A stretch of DNA of 62,708 bases. Source: a virus. The notes under the pieces were generated by a model. The model did no database searches. It was not told the DNA's origin and saw nothing but the letters and a program-made list of their open reading frames with translations. Position 1 is the first letter of the stretch, and the number at the start of each line of letters is the position of its first letter. The position numbers and the translations under genes are program-made. Below, piece by piece: positions 23,896-33,507 of this stretch. Where the stretch lies: positions 1 through 62,708 of the IMG/VR virus record IMGVR_UViG_3300013233_000293; one strand, 5' to 3'.

Positions 23896-24738
23896 ATGAC
23901 ATTCGCCCAACAAATAACAGACTTAACACCCTTGGTTGACCTCCATCATGCGGCGGTGACAAACCTTAGCCTCTGTACAGATACCGTTATAGCCGATGCC
24001 GCAGCCCTGACATTGGCACGGCTCGACGAAGTAAAAATTGACCTAGTGGAGTTGGGGAAATACGTTGATTATCATTCAACGTCTTTAGTCACCAACATTA
24101 TGAGTGGCGCACCAGACCTAGGTGAATTTAACCTAGAAGTAAGCCCTACAACACCTTCAATTTTAATAGGGTGGACACAGGCACTGGACAAGCTATCCGA
24201 TGGCAGCTTGTTAACCCAAACCTTTGCAAACAGTACATTGAGCTTAGGCACAGGTGATCCTTTTATCCCTACCGGTTTCACGGATGCCGCTACCTATGAT
24301 GCCGCCCTTTTAGTGAATCCTGTCATGGCCTCCGACGCAACCCTTATCCAGACATACTTAACCGATTTAGACACGGCAGTCACCGCACTTATTGCCGACC
24401 TTCTCACCAACTATAACGCGGTTAAAGGTGGTATGGACACCCTCTACCAGATGATTGCATTGAACAGCGAACTCGGTAAAAAGAGCGCCACCGTTTTAAG
24501 CTACCTTGGTATGAGTCTCGCAGATGTTCAAGCACTAGATCCTATTATGCAAGGCGTTGAATTAACCAAGCCCGGCACGTTGGCTAGCACAGGGTTCACC
24601 GATGCACTGAACGCGCTTATACGAATAGACAGTGGCACAAGCACCTTTGACGATGAACTTATAGAGGTTAAAGACACTATAAAAGTAAACATCGACTATA
24701 TAAACAGATGGAACGCACTACAGGCTGTTTGGTTATGA
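23896..24738 (+). CDS. Unknown baseplate-region protein
   Basis: The 280-residue product is helical, acidic and Ala/Thr/Leu-rich, with no recognised family. It lies between the spike and PAAR genes and overlaps the PAAR start (ATGA), so it probably acts in hub assembly or as a wedge component. ATG 23896 is preceded by TAGGTG. Confidence 0.65.
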   Translation: MTFAQQITDLTPLVDLHHAAVTNLSLCTDTVIADAAALTLARLDEVKIDLVELGKYVDYHSTSLVTNIMSGAPDLGEFNLEVSPTTPSILIGWTQALDKLSDGSLLTQTFANSTLSLGTGDPFIPTGFTDAATYDAALLVNPVMASDATLIQTYLTDLDTAVTALIADLLTNYNAVKGGMDTLYQMIALNSELGKKSATVLSYLGMSLADVQALDPIMQGVELTKPGTLASTGFTDALNALIRIDSGTSTFDDELIEVKDTIKVNIDYINRWNALQAVWL

Positions 24739-25010
24739 ACGCCGCACGATCAGGGGATAAAACCGCTGGCCACCCTGTTCCGGGCGCACAACCTATAGCC
24801 GAAGGCTTACCAGACGTTTTCATAAATGGTAAACCCGCGTCCTGTGTAACCCATAAGCTCCCCGGCCATCATTCACCTAAACCTGATACGATAGCCGAAG
24901 GTAGTCCCACAGTCTTAGGTGGGGGGCTTATGATGTCAGCCGTGGGTAAAAAGATTGATTGCGGTGATGTGATAGCCGAAGGCAGTCCAGACACTTTTAT
25001 AGGAGGTTAG
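24735..25010 (+). CDS. PAAR-repeat spike tip protein
   Basis: From ATG 24735 the product is 91 residues and starts NAARSGDKTAGHP, the usual PAAR opening. Repeated elements TIAEGSPTV, VIAEGSPDT and INGKPASCVTH match the PAAR cone, with Cys and His residues (C26-like, H28, H34-35) suited to metal binding. It would sharpen the baseplate spike. An in-frame ATG at 24708 would add nine residues but lies in the previous gene; the ATGA overlap favours 24735. Confidence 0.9.
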   Translation: MNAARSGDKTAGHPVPGAQPIAEGLPDVFINGKPASCVTHKLPGHHSPKPDTIAEGSPTVLGGGLMMSAVGKKIDCGDVIAEGSPDTFIGG

Positions 25011-25011
25011 C

Positions 25012-25380
25012 GTGTATCAAGACTTTGATCCAGACAACCCACTGACCACCCCGTTACTAGAAGGTGCAAACGCCGTTCTACACGCACTGGATAGCGTGTT
25101 CATAACCAATAAAAATGAGAGACTATTTAACTTAGAGGTGTCCGCTGGTTTTGAAAATATGTTATTTGATTTTATCAGTTCTGATACTGCCAGTTCCCTC
25201 TATGCACTTACCACTTCGGCCATCAATAGGTTTGAGCCTAGAGCTTCGTTAGACCATTCACGAAGCCGCATTACACCTAACCAAGCTCTCAATGGGTATG
25301 ACGTAATTCTATACATCAAAATTAAAGGTTACACCAAACCTACCGTATATAAAAAATTGGTTAAAAGGTTGGCATTATGA
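25012..25380 (+). CDS. Baseplate wedge protein, gp25-like
   Basis: GTG 25012 is preceded by AGGAGG. The 122-residue product has the gp25/lysozyme-like wedge features: ALDSVFITNKNERLFNLEVS, GFENMLFDFIS, then IRI-type C-terminal strands. Homologues interact with the sheath and trigger its contraction. It overlaps the next gene by 4 nt. Confidence 0.85.
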   Translation: MYQDFDPDNPLTTPLLEGANAVLHALDSVFITNKNERLFNLEVSAGFENMLFDFISSDTASSLYALTTSAINRFEPRASLDHSRSRITPNQALNGYDVILYIKIKGYTKPTVYKKLVKRLAL

Positions 25381-26840
25381 TAGCAGCAACGTCTCTCAGT
25401 ACCGAAGAAATACTCAAGGATATTTATGCCGAGGTCAGTACGCATACAGACGGCGCACTATGGAAAGAATTCTTCGATGGGGGTACAGGTGCTACTTTAG
25501 CGCAAACGTGTGCAGGTTTGGCTTCCTTCCTTGCTTACCAAGCACGGGCCTACAAAGGCGAGGGTTCACCACTGACCGCCAAGTTAAAATCCTCTATATA
25601 CGCCTTAGCCTACACCTTTGGCTACCCTATTAACCGTAGATTATCAGCTAAGGTTAAACTCAGAATAACCGTCACCACAGCGACTCTATGGCAGCGTACA
25701 AACCCCATTGGTTATCTAAAAGGTAAACCACTGTCATTACTTACAGATAAGACACTACCAGTAGGAACATATGATATTGAGTGTTATGTAGGTGAGTGGG
25801 TGACGGATGAAATAACGGTTGCTGAAAGTGTGGACTACTACGAGTGGATAGTGGCCACCGACCTTGATTGTGAATACGTTGACAATGTTGAAATAGAAGT
25901 ACGTCATAATAACGTGGCGGTGGCTACCACCAGATACCTTGAGCTAATGGATGCGAATACCCTTTTGCAGAAACAGCTCATTAACGGAATATCCATACTG
26001 TTTGGTAGCCCTGTATTGGGGCGGCCAGCCAAAGCAGGCGACATTCTGACGTTCACCCACTTGAAAATAAGTAAGAGCGCAGTTAGCCCAGAGGCTACGG
26101 TGTACAGCCTAACCGATCTTAAAATAGATTCGGCCTTAGCCTGCACCGCATTGACCTTATTACGCCGTGAAACTCTAGGAGATAACCTAGACAAAATAGC
26201 TCAATTGATACCCGGCTATTACGCGGCACGGCGTAGAATGATTAACCCTTCTGACCACGAAGCCATAATCCGCGCCTACCCTGCCGTGGTCGATGCTAAG
26301 TTTGCACCCGGCATATGTACGTTAGACCCATTAAACAACTACTCACAAGCGGTTTGCGAAGCAGCGGGTGGCACTTGGGGTGCTGCGGATACTCGGTGTT
26401 GTACATCCTCACTGTCCTATACACTGGATTCAGGTAACGCATGGACACTATCAGAGGAGGATGATGTTTACGCTTATATTCAGGACTTCGGCGTGGCCGG
26501 TGCTAACCTTGTGTTTCGTGTGGGTACCCCTGTAATAGTCTCACCTGAAATAACGGTTGTAGTTGACCTTGGAACGGACACAGCAGCTTTGGATATAAGT
26601 ATTGCCAACCTGTTAAAAGACGTTTGTTACCAGCTTGGAGGTGTGTTTAATACCGCAGCCTTTGTGCAGAAAATAAACGGATTATCAGGTGTGGTTTATT
26701 GCTACTTACACGCACCGACCATAGATCGTAAACTCTCATGGTACGGGTATTTTAAACCCGGCACTATCACCACAGCCTATACGACAGACACCACAACACT
26801 GAATAACTTCACGGCTACCGCCACAGGTTACACCGGATGA
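25377..26840 (+). CDS. Baseplate wedge protein, gp6/gpJ-like
   Basis: The 487-residue protein follows the gp25-like gene, as in nearly all contractile systems. The central part (GKPLSLLTDKTLPVGTYDIE, FGSPVLGRPAKAGDILTFTH, YAARRRMINPSDHEAIIRAYPAVVDAK, split here) carries baseplate_J features, especially the PSDHEAIIRAYPAV motif. A Cys-rich insert (about residues 312-343: GICTLDPLNN... ending DTRCCTSS) interrupts the fold between two strands. It overlaps its neighbours by 4 nt on both sides. Confidence 0.85.
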   Translation: MIAATSLSTEEILKDIYAEVSTHTDGALWKEFFDGGTGATLAQTCAGLASFLAYQARAYKGEGSPLTAKLKSSIYALAYTFGYPINRRLSAKVKLRITVTTATLWQRTNPIGYLKGKPLSLLTDKTLPVGTYDIECYVGEWVTDEITVAESVDYYEWIVATDLDCEYVDNVEIEVRHNNVAVATTRYLELMDANTLLQKQLINGISILFGSPVLGRPAKAGDILTFTHLKISKSAVSPEATVYSLTDLKIDSALACTALTLLRRETLGDNLDKIAQLIPGYYAARRRMINPSDHEAIIRAYPAVVDAKFAPGICTLDPLNNYSQAVCEAAGGTWGAADTRCCTSSLSYTLDSGNAWTLSEEDDVYAYIQDFGVAGANLVFRVGTPVIVSPEITVVVDLGTDTAALDISIANLLKDVCYQLGGVFNTAAFVQKINGLSGVVYCYLHAPTIDRKLSWYGYFKPGTITTAYTTDTTTLNNFTATATGYTG

Positions 26841-28018
26841 TAAAGACCCGTGACTTCTTCCCCGTAGCACTTAGAGACAAGGCGTTATACGCTAAGATAA
26901 GTGAGATACTGGATTACCTCATAGCCAAGAACTATGACCCTGAAATTCAATCCATGTCAGATCGCCTAAACCCTCAAGGTGCAGGTTTTGACGTTGACGA
27001 ATTCCTGAAGTTAATTGACGGTTTTAGTTACAAAGAATACTTATTTGGCGGCGTAGATCCTAAAACGGTTGCACATATGCTGCCTGCCATCTACAACCTG
27101 AAAGGCACTAAGCGGGGCCTACAGCTATTACTGGACATCTTAGGTATAGATGCAACGGTTTACGTTTGGTGGGAGGTACTACGAGCCGTTGATAGAGGTC
27201 AACCACTTGCCACTGAATTCTTTGATAGGTTTGTTGGTTACACAGCGGCTGACATAACCGAATGCCAGATATACCTACATTATGTTGACAAAGGTGGATC
27301 ACTGGCACGTCTAGGCGTGGATGCAGACGCTAAACTAGCAGAGTTAACAAACAGTTTCCTATGGGTATGCGCTAACATCGCGGTTATAAACCTGCTTAAC
27401 TCTTTCAGTGATACCGTAGTTATCGGGGATGGTTTTGAGTTTGGTCAAGAGACTACTTTAACCGACACCTATAGCGCCGCCAATTATAGATTCTCTCAGG
27501 GTTATTATGATGGATCAGGCGCTTATTCTGGAAACGCAACATACGGCGATATTTTAGAATTGGTGGATGCTGGATTTACATGGACATCCAGCACAGGGTT
27601 TTCGTCAACAGGTTCCAGCCTCACCTCAGACGTAGACACTGAAATTATCACGGAAGACCTTACAGGTAAGGTTTTAAGTCGTTACGAAGGTTTATCTAAT
27701 TATGATGGATCGACTTTCTACGGCGATACATTAGGGCAACAGAGGTTCAATACTGAAAGCTTGTTGCCACTGACCGATGAAGTGAACAAAGTAAGTAACC
27801 TGACCACAGGTGATACCGAGGACACCTTAGTTCAGTCAGTAGAGAACCTAGAAGTAATTCAAGATGAAGTGGTTGATGTTGTACGCGATACCTTCGACAC
27901 TTCACCTTTTGTATACAGAGGCAATGGTTTGTACGATGGGACACAGGTGTATGCAGATGTTATCCCAGACACACCACGCTTTACCGATGGCTTAGTTTGG
28001 CGAATTGAAGAGGTCTAA
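26837..28018 (+). CDS. Baseplate protein, gpI-like N-terminus with C-terminal repeats
   Basis: Residues 1-160 resemble the phage tail protein I/wedge family, with NLKGTKRGLQLLLDILGIDA and VYVWWEVL. The C-terminal 230 residues contain three related Tyr/Gly segments: YYDGSGAYSGNATYGD, LSNYDGSTFYGDTLG and GNGLYDGTQVYADV, each followed by an acidic stretch. They may mediate fibre attachment. The gene is coupled to 25377 by an ATGA overlap. Confidence 0.7.
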   Translation: MIKTRDFFPVALRDKALYAKISEILDYLIAKNYDPEIQSMSDRLNPQGAGFDVDEFLKLIDGFSYKEYLFGGVDPKTVAHMLPAIYNLKGTKRGLQLLLDILGIDATVYVWWEVLRAVDRGQPLATEFFDRFVGYTAADITECQIYLHYVDKGGSLARLGVDADAKLAELTNSFLWVCANIAVINLLNSFSDTVVIGDGFEFGQETTLTDTYSAANYRFSQGYYDGSGAYSGNATYGDILELVDAGFTWTSSTGFSSTGSSLTSDVDTEIITEDLTGKVLSRYEGLSNYDGSTFYGDTLGQQRFNTESLLPLTDEVNKVSNLTTGDTEDTLVQSVENLEVIQDEVVDVVRDTFDTSPFVYRGNGLYDGTQVYADVIPDTPRFTDGLVWRIEEV

Positions 28019-28019
28019 G

Positions 28020-28577
28020 ATGAAAGCAGAATCGAGTATTAAGGCGCAATCCGGCCTAGTGGCTTTGGACTGGGAGCTTATACTGGCCGAAGATCCTAGC
28101 GTAAGAGGTTGGGTTAGAGCCAGTTGGGAAGATATGTTAACGGGTGAGATCGGAACGTACCATGATAAAAAGAATCTGGTCGTAAACGGTGGACGTGATG
28201 CGTTGGCTAACCTATTACTCGCACCTCAAACAACACGACACCTGACAACCTTTAAAATTGGTACAAAGGGTCACTCAGGTACGGACACTTTGACCCCTGT
28301 AGCACCTACGGTAACGGATGCTGCGCTGATCGACACTGCACCCTATTCTCAGACCATTACCCCGATTACACAACCAACCACAGGCTTAAAGAACGAAGTG
28401 TTATCCACTATCATTCTGGAACCTGGAGTAGCTAACGCCGCAAACGGTAATCCTGTTGTGTATACAGAGGCCGGTTTGTTCCTATCAGACGGCACGATGT
28501 TCAGTCGTGAAACCTTTGTGGCCTTGGTTAAGACCAATACACGCCGCGTCACCTTTCAATGGTCTATTTTGTTCTAA
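28020..28577 (+). CDS. Tail fibre-associated virion protein
   Basis: From ATG 28020 the product is 185 residues. It contains NLVVNGGRDALANLLL and later VYTEAGLFLSDGTMFSRETF, typical of phage proteins that connect fibres to the baseplate. The start lies 2 nt after the previous stop, with AGAGG upstream. Confidence 0.7.
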   Translation: MKAESSIKAQSGLVALDWELILAEDPSVRGWVRASWEDMLTGEIGTYHDKKNLVVNGGRDALANLLLAPQTTRHLTTFKIGTKGHSGTDTLTPVAPTVTDAALIDTAPYSQTITPITQPTTGLKNEVLSTIILEPGVANAANGNPVVYTEAGLFLSDGTMFSRETFVALVKTNTRRVTFQWSILF

Positions 28578-28586
28578 GGAAAACCA

Positions 28587-29912
28587 ATGGCTGATATTAT
28601 TGAGTCTCTGGACTCGTACCCAAGCGTAGTGAGAGAAATTGGTGTAGGTGATCCCATCAGCGGTGGGCCTAATGGCGTGGCCAACATTCAGGCCAAGGCT
28701 ATTGCTGACCGTACCCGATGGTTGAAGGATCGGCAGGATACCTCAGCCCCCTTTAAAAACCGTATTATTAACGGAGCTGCAAACGTAAATCAGTATTCTT
28801 TATTTCATACGTTAAACGGTCGGTATGTTTTTGATGGTACAGGTGTTGATGCTGCGGGTGCGCGTAAAGTAAGCAGCAGCGGTATTAATGATGTACCCTT
28901 TATTGGTGACATGTGGAAATCACATTTATACGGTGCAGGTGGTGCGTTTGACGGCTACCCCGTAGATCGCCCTAGTATGAAGGGTAAGTTGGGAAGAACT
29001 TTAGAAGTCAAGACACCTGTTGAATACACCAGTGCCGCCAGTTTACTTGCCGCAACAGGTCAGACAGTAGCATCAACCTACTGGCATGGTCTTTTATATT
29101 GGACTGAGGGTTATCATATTCAAGACATCCTGACAAGTACCGACAAAACAGCGACCATAAGTTTCTGGTTTCAGGCCAGCCTCACAGGTGAGTACACAGT
29201 CGCAGTCAGAGACTATTTTGAACTTACACAAGCCACCCAAACGTCAATGGGTTCTTCTTGGTTGATGCCATTCACCTATGTAACGGCGAACGCACCTCAA
29301 CTAATAACCTTAACCGTTGACTTCTCCCAGATGCCATCTTATTTGGCAGGCACTTTCTTAGGTACTAAGTCTAATGCAGGCTTACAGATCGTAGTTGGTT
29401 TCTGTGACAGCGACGACCAACTATACACAACTGATCCAGCTAATATTAACAAGTGGCAGGGTAGCGCACTTGGTACGGCCAGCACTACGCAAGCGCCCTT
29501 AGCCACTCCCAATACGGTTAGGTGGTGGGGAACCGTAGGTAACTACATCCACGTCTCCGAGTTTCAGTTGGAGCATGGTCGAGTGTTCACAGGTTATGAA
29601 GCCCGACCACATAGTGTAGAGCAGGCGCTTTGCGCCCGATACTACGAAACAGGCTACCTGCTTTTCCGAGCAACGGTTGACCTGGGGTATCAAGCATTAG
29701 CCCCACAGCGGGCAAACTACATAACACCTAAGCGTATATACACCCCTACACTGAAAAGATGGTTCACTAACCTTAGTGTTGCTGGGAGCAGCGTGACTGA
29801 AAACTTCTCAGGTGTTAACTCACGCGGGTTCAGCACTAATGATAGTTTGGTGGCCGGAGCTGCGGGTCAGCACTACTACTTTTTCTGGGAAGCAAGGGCG
29901 GAGATCTTTTAA
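28587..29912 (+). CDS. Tail fibre / receptor-binding protein candidate
   Basis: The 441-residue protein begins with a short baseplate-anchor-like segment (GGPNGVANIQAKAIADRTRW, as in tail fibre proteins). It then has FKNRIINGAANVNQYSL and a jelly-roll-like domain (TISFWFQASLTGEYTV; VSEFQLEHGRVFTGYEARP), the pattern of carbohydrate-binding fibre tips. It is likely to touch the host surface. AAGGAAAACC precedes ATG 28587. Confidence 0.75.
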   Translation: MADIIESLDSYPSVVREIGVGDPISGGPNGVANIQAKAIADRTRWLKDRQDTSAPFKNRIINGAANVNQYSLFHTLNGRYVFDGTGVDAAGARKVSSSGINDVPFIGDMWKSHLYGAGGAFDGYPVDRPSMKGKLGRTLEVKTPVEYTSAASLLAATGQTVASTYWHGLLYWTEGYHIQDILTSTDKTATISFWFQASLTGEYTVAVRDYFELTQATQTSMGSSWLMPFTYVTANAPQLITLTVDFSQMPSYLAGTFLGTKSNAGLQIVVGFCDSDDQLYTTDPANINKWQGSALGTASTTQAPLATPNTVRWWGTVGNYIHVSEFQLEHGRVFTGYEARPHSVEQALCARYYETGYLLFRATVDLGYQALAPQRANYITPKRIYTPTLKRWFTNLSVAGSSVTENFSGVNSRGFSTNDSLVAGAAGQHYYFFWEARAEIF

Positions 29913-30457
29913 TGAGTAACCCCGATTTTGATTTTGATGACAAAGATAAGTTTGACCAAGGCGTTACGCTAGTCAAAGACGGTACGGTTTTAATTGGCTA
30001 TCGTGTAGGTGATGATTATATATCTCTACCTGAACCTGACCATGAACCCTCTGGCGACTACCGCAAGCTCAAGAAGTGGCTGGACGCAGGTGGTACTCCT
30101 ACCAGTGACAAAACCGCTTTAAAACTAACCAAGAAGGGTAGCGTGGATGCCGAGTTTCAGAAACGGCTTAAAACACCTATCACCACCTCAATTGGTATCG
30201 TGTTACCTCCTGAACAAGACCAGCTACTACGCTTAAAATTTGCGTATGACATGGCTGAATTTATGTCGGTGTCCGAGACACAAATTAAAGATGTCGACGG
30301 TCAGGTCGTAACCATAACGCTGACCGACCTAAAAGACCTTATCATCGAACTCTACAACGCTTACATGGGGTTAGAGCAACACTTAGCCGATGTTAAGCAG
30401 CGCGTCGAGGATGAAGAGGATGATGATGCCCGTGAAAACATTGATTGGGATGACTAA
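29912..30457 (+). CDS. Acidic fibre-region protein
   Basis: The 181-residue product begins and ends with acidic stretches (DFDFDDKDKFD; EDEEDDDARENIDWDD). The middle has KKWLDAGGTP, common in fibre-assembly proteins. It may be a fibre chaperone or a small fibre component. It is coupled on both sides by one-base overlaps. Confidence 0.6.
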   Translation: MSNPDFDFDDKDKFDQGVTLVKDGTVLIGYRVGDDYISLPEPDHEPSGDYRKLKKWLDAGGTPTSDKTALKLTKKGSVDAEFQKRLKTPITTSIGIVLPPEQDQLLRLKFAYDMAEFMSVSETQIKDVDGQVVTITLTDLKDLIIELYNAYMGLEQHLADVKQRVEDEEDDDARENIDWDD

Positions 30458-30795
30458 TGTTTTTAATGCTTAGTAAGTATGATTTAAACCATAACCTGAT
30501 AAATTATGCGACCATTGCATTAGATGAAAATGTGCATACCACTATTTATCAGGCATTTGGCGAGACCAAGGCGCTGCTCTTCACTGATGACCACATATTA
30601 CCCTCACTGGACGACCACGGGGAATCCATAATTCTTAATGAAGGTATGACGCTCGAACAATTAAGAATTCACAAAATGGTATTTGTGGTAGGCGCACCTG
30701 ATAACGACGCGCTTCAAAAGCTAGCACAAGATTGGGCAACGCACACTAAACAATCTGCTTACGGTATTCTTACAGTAGACAGCTCTGATTTATAG
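30457..30795 (+). CDS. Unknown fibre-region protein
   Basis: The 112-residue product is an alpha/beta, slightly acidic protein without recognised motifs. It begins at the stop of the previous gene (TAATG). Position suggests a role in fibre assembly. Confidence 0.6.
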   Translation: MFLMLSKYDLNHNLINYATIALDENVHTTIYQAFGETKALLFTDDHILPSLDDHGESIILNEGMTLEQLRIHKMVFVVGAPDNDALQKLAQDWATHTKQSAYGILTVDSSDL

Positions 30796-30803
30796 GTGAT
30801 TTA

Positions 30804-30989
30804 ATGGCCACATCGTTCCAAAAGTTTATGGATGACTTTGCGTATCAGATAGGTTACGAGTTGGGTTACGCTTATGGAAAACCGACGGTTGTTGTAGACC
30901 AAACTACAACGACAACCGTCACCACCGTAACCACTGTTGTAACCCCTGTGGCCGTAGACACCACACCAAACACAGGCTCCACACCTTAG
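30804..30989 (+). CDS. Small protein with Thr/Val tail
   Basis: The 61-residue product has an N-terminal helix (MATSFQKFMDDFAYQIGYEL) followed by a Thr/Val/Pro-rich tail. The helix resembles the start of the next protein (FGYEVGN against IGYELGY). AGGTGATTTA precedes ATG 30804. It may be a virion or assembly peptide. Confidence 0.55.
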   Translation: MATSFQKFMDDFAYQIGYELGYAYGKPTVVVDQTTTTTVTTVTTVVTPVAVDTTPNTGSTP

Positions 30990-31033
30990 CCGTGTACAGT
31001 TAATCAAGGTGATTTTTTTGAAGGAAAAGTCTA

Positions 31034-31879
31034 ATGGCTTATAATAATGATCTGCAAGTTTTGTTTGAAGTAATGACTGAGAAATTTGGTTACGAAGTCG
31101 GTAACTTGATTAAAAGTGAAATCAATGCTGTGCTGCAAACCTCTACGGTTGACGTGGCTGCCCTGACTGCCAAAATCAACACCATTGATACCATTCTTGA
31201 TGGCGATAACGCTGATACACAAAGCACCGTCACCAACCTGATTAGCATTGTCCAGTCTAACGCTTCTGCCGTTACCGCTAATGGTGAAGCCATTGCTGCT
31301 GAAACTGCTGCTCGCGTTACCGCTGTGAACAGCGCTTTGGCCGCTGCCGACGATGTTGATGTTAAAGTTGGTGATTTGGCTAACTTCGACAGCCCTGCTA
31401 ACGACGTGGTTGAAGCTATCAACAACTTGGATGCAGCTATCCAAGCTGTTGCTGATGCCGTACCTCAGTCCGAAGTAGACGCTATCGAAGCGGCTATTGG
31501 CCTGAACAACGATGGTACTTATAACACCCCAGTAGGTACTAACTATCTGGACAGCAGCACCTCTGTGATGAATGCTCTGACCTTGTTGGACAACGAAGTT
31601 AATTCTAACGCAGGCGACATCGCTCAGGAAATTGATGATCGTATCGCAGCCGATGCTTCTCAGCAGATCGCAATTGACAGTAAAGTGGCGCAAGCAGAAG
31701 TTACGGCTATCTCGTTTGCCGGTTTGTCCTCTTTGATCCGTAAGGGTCTGTCTGAGGGTGCTGCTGCCTCTATCGCTGGTACTTACACCGCTACTGGCGT
31801 ATCTACCAACGTTGGTGATGACGTAAGTAACCAAACCGTAGACAACCAAGGCGCTACCGCTGTAACTGCTGGCTTGTAA
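31034..31879 (+). CDS. Highly expressed fibrous virion protein
   Basis: The 281-residue protein is Ala/Asp/Asn-rich, with heptad-like helical stretches (AAETAARVTAVNSALAAADD; IAQEIDDRIAADASQQIAID) and a beta C-terminus. Codon choice is strongly biased to GCT, GTT, AAC and CGT like the capsid gene, unlike the surrounding fibre genes, so it should be made in many copies. AAGGAAAAG precedes ATG 31034, and a strong terminator follows. A high-copy fibre, whisker or head fibre is inferred. Confidence 0.65.
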   Translation: MAYNNDLQVLFEVMTEKFGYEVGNLIKSEINAVLQTSTVDVAALTAKINTIDTILDGDNADTQSTVTNLISIVQSNASAVTANGEAIAAETAARVTAVNSALAAADDVDVKVGDLANFDSPANDVVEAINNLDAAIQAVADAVPQSEVDAIEAAIGLNNDGTYNTPVGTNYLDSSTSVMNALTLLDNEVNSNAGDIAQEIDDRIAADASQQIAIDSKVAQAEVTAISFAGLSSLIRKGLSEGAAASIAGTYTATGVSTNVGDDVSNQTVDNQGATAVTAGL

Positions 31880-31911
31880 TAACCAACCGGGTTAATGCAA
31901 CACCTTCGGTA

Positions 31912-31941
31912 GAAAAGGGGCTAATTAGCCCCTTTTCTTTT
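31912..31941 (+). terminator. Strong intrinsic terminator
   Basis: A 26-bp palindrome (GAAAAGGGGCTAA and its complement) is followed by CTTTT. It ends the highly expressed fibre gene; the next gene starts 15 nt later with GAGGAAAATCCC. Confidence 0.9.
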
Positions 31942-31955
31942 ATGAGGAAAATCCC

Positions 31956-32345
31956 ATGAGAACTTTGATACCCGGTCATCTTATGGTTGACGTTGACGTT
32001 CTGTCTGAACAAGAACTCACAGATCAACGTAACCAACCAAACGGGGTAGCCTCCCTTAATGCGGATGCTGAGACCCCATTTTCTACTTTACCCTCTGAAA
32101 TTAAATATAATCATTTAGATCAATTTTTCAGTAGAGGCTACCCTTACACCAAACTTCCTATCTATCAAGGCACGGTACTAATGCAGGTTAAACTCCTATT
32201 AGGTATCAACGTACTGGCAACAAAAACGCTTTCTTACAATCAGAATAAACAGATAACCCAAGTAGTTATAACCGATGGAATAGATACGCTGACCAAAGAC
32301 ATAACGTATGCAGGTACAGTCATAACCTCAGTTCAGGTAAGTTAA
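31956..32345 (+). CDS. Unknown fibre-cluster protein
   Basis: The 129-residue product is unrecognised. It combines an acidic N-terminus with a beta-rich C-terminus (TKTLSYNQNKQITQVVITDG). ATG 31956 follows TGAGGAAAATCCC. It is coupled to the next gene by a TTAATG overlap. Confidence 0.65.
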   Translation: MRTLIPGHLMVDVDVLSEQELTDQRNQPNGVASLNADAETPFSTLPSEIKYNHLDQFFSRGYPYTKLPIYQGTVLMQVKLLLGINVLATKTLSYNQNKQITQVVITDGIDTLTKDITYAGTVITSVQVS

Positions 32346-33499
32346 TGATTAACTATGGCACGGATATTCAGGTAATCGGGAACCATACCTTTGAGGATAT
32401 ATTGGTGGGCCAACCTGCGGGTAACGCCTATGCTGAAAAGCTAGGCAGTAATATGTACCTGATAAAAACCAATATCATCATTGGGGATGGCATTACCGTG
32501 TCCAGCATAACCGACACCAACGTACACGTTACTGGCCTAGGCTCTTTGTTCCAGATAGGCAGAATAGACTCTCTTAACCTTGGTACACTCCGACCTAATG
32601 GCACAACAACCGACGGTTGTACCTTAATTCTACCAAACCTAACCCTAGCCTATGGTTTTGGTAACAATAACTTATCCAGCAACCTCACCCAAAGTGGTAG
32701 CCTGAATTTATACGGATCAACCATTGACGCTTGGTGTTTTTGGGGATTCTTCGCAGGGGATCAACAAGTCGTTGATATTGTGGATTGTTCCATTAATGGA
32801 TTTGGTAGAGTATCCGGTTTAACCGCAAGGCTTAGAAATGTAAGGTTTCTCCGCGCACACGGTCGTTACGGGGTACTGGCGACCTTAGGTGATATTAAAG
32901 AACTCACAAATTTAAGCGTAGGCGCTACCTTACCTGACGATCAGTTTAACGCAGCCGCCACTTACTTTAACCCAACATACAGCCTAACCCATACATTAAG
33001 TGGGTGTACGTTCAGTGGGTATACCAAGCTATGTTACGTTGAGGCAAACCCTTACTCACAGCATCATTATATGCGGCTAGTCGATCCGGACATTCAGGAT
33101 ACTTTTGACGCTTACTGGACAGACAGTAAATCCACTATTGAAGTGTACCGAACATATAAAATACGGGTATCCAGTACGCTCGGTAATATCTATACCGGCG
33201 CACCTTATACCCTAGCCGATGAATTAGGTAATGTTGTTAAGTCAGATGTTACGGATAGTAACGGTTATATAAATGAGCTTATGTTAGAGCGATCTATTAA
33301 CCAATTGGTCAATGTTCAGCGTAGTTATTACACAGTGGTCGTGGAACAGCAAGAGTTTAAACTCCCTGCCTCACAGTCTTATGTAGACCACATCCTATTT
33401 ATCGGCGGTTCCAGTTGCGACTGCACGGACATCGAAGCTCTTATACAGGCCGCCGAACTTAGGTTAACAACACACATAACCAACACACATTTAATTTAG
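32345..33499 (+). CDS. Beta-helix-like fibre/spike protein
   Basis: The 384-residue protein has repeated short strands and Asn/Gly turns (residues about 30-250), as in right-handed beta-helix spikes. An Ig/CnaB-like segment follows near residues 270-320 (YKIRVSSTLGNIYTGAPYTL; DVTDSNGYINE). The C-terminus has CDCTDIEALIQAAELRLTTH, which could be a trimeric helix. It may bind or cleave a surface polymer; no catalytic residues can be named. Confidence 0.6.
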   Translation: MINYGTDIQVIGNHTFEDILVGQPAGNAYAEKLGSNMYLIKTNIIIGDGITVSSITDTNVHVTGLGSLFQIGRIDSLNLGTLRPNGTTTDGCTLILPNLTLAYGFGNNNLSSNLTQSGSLNLYGSTIDAWCFWGFFAGDQQVVDIVDCSINGFGRVSGLTARLRNVRFLRAHGRYGVLATLGDIKELTNLSVGATLPDDQFNAAATYFNPTYSLTHTLSGCTFSGYTKLCYVEANPYSQHHYMRLVDPDIQDTFDAYWTDSKSTIEVYRTYKIRVSSTLGNIYTGAPYTLADELGNVVKSDVTDSNGYINELMLERSINQLVNVQRSYYTVVVEQQEFKLPASQSYVDHILFIGGSSCDCTDIEALIQAAELRLTTHITNTHLI

Positions 33500-33507
33500 G
33501 TGAAAAT

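Noticed and set aside
31031-31849. Long 272-codon minus-strand ORF
   Set aside because: It is the antisense of the strongly codon-biased fibre gene; the open frame results from that bias and no SD or promoter is present.
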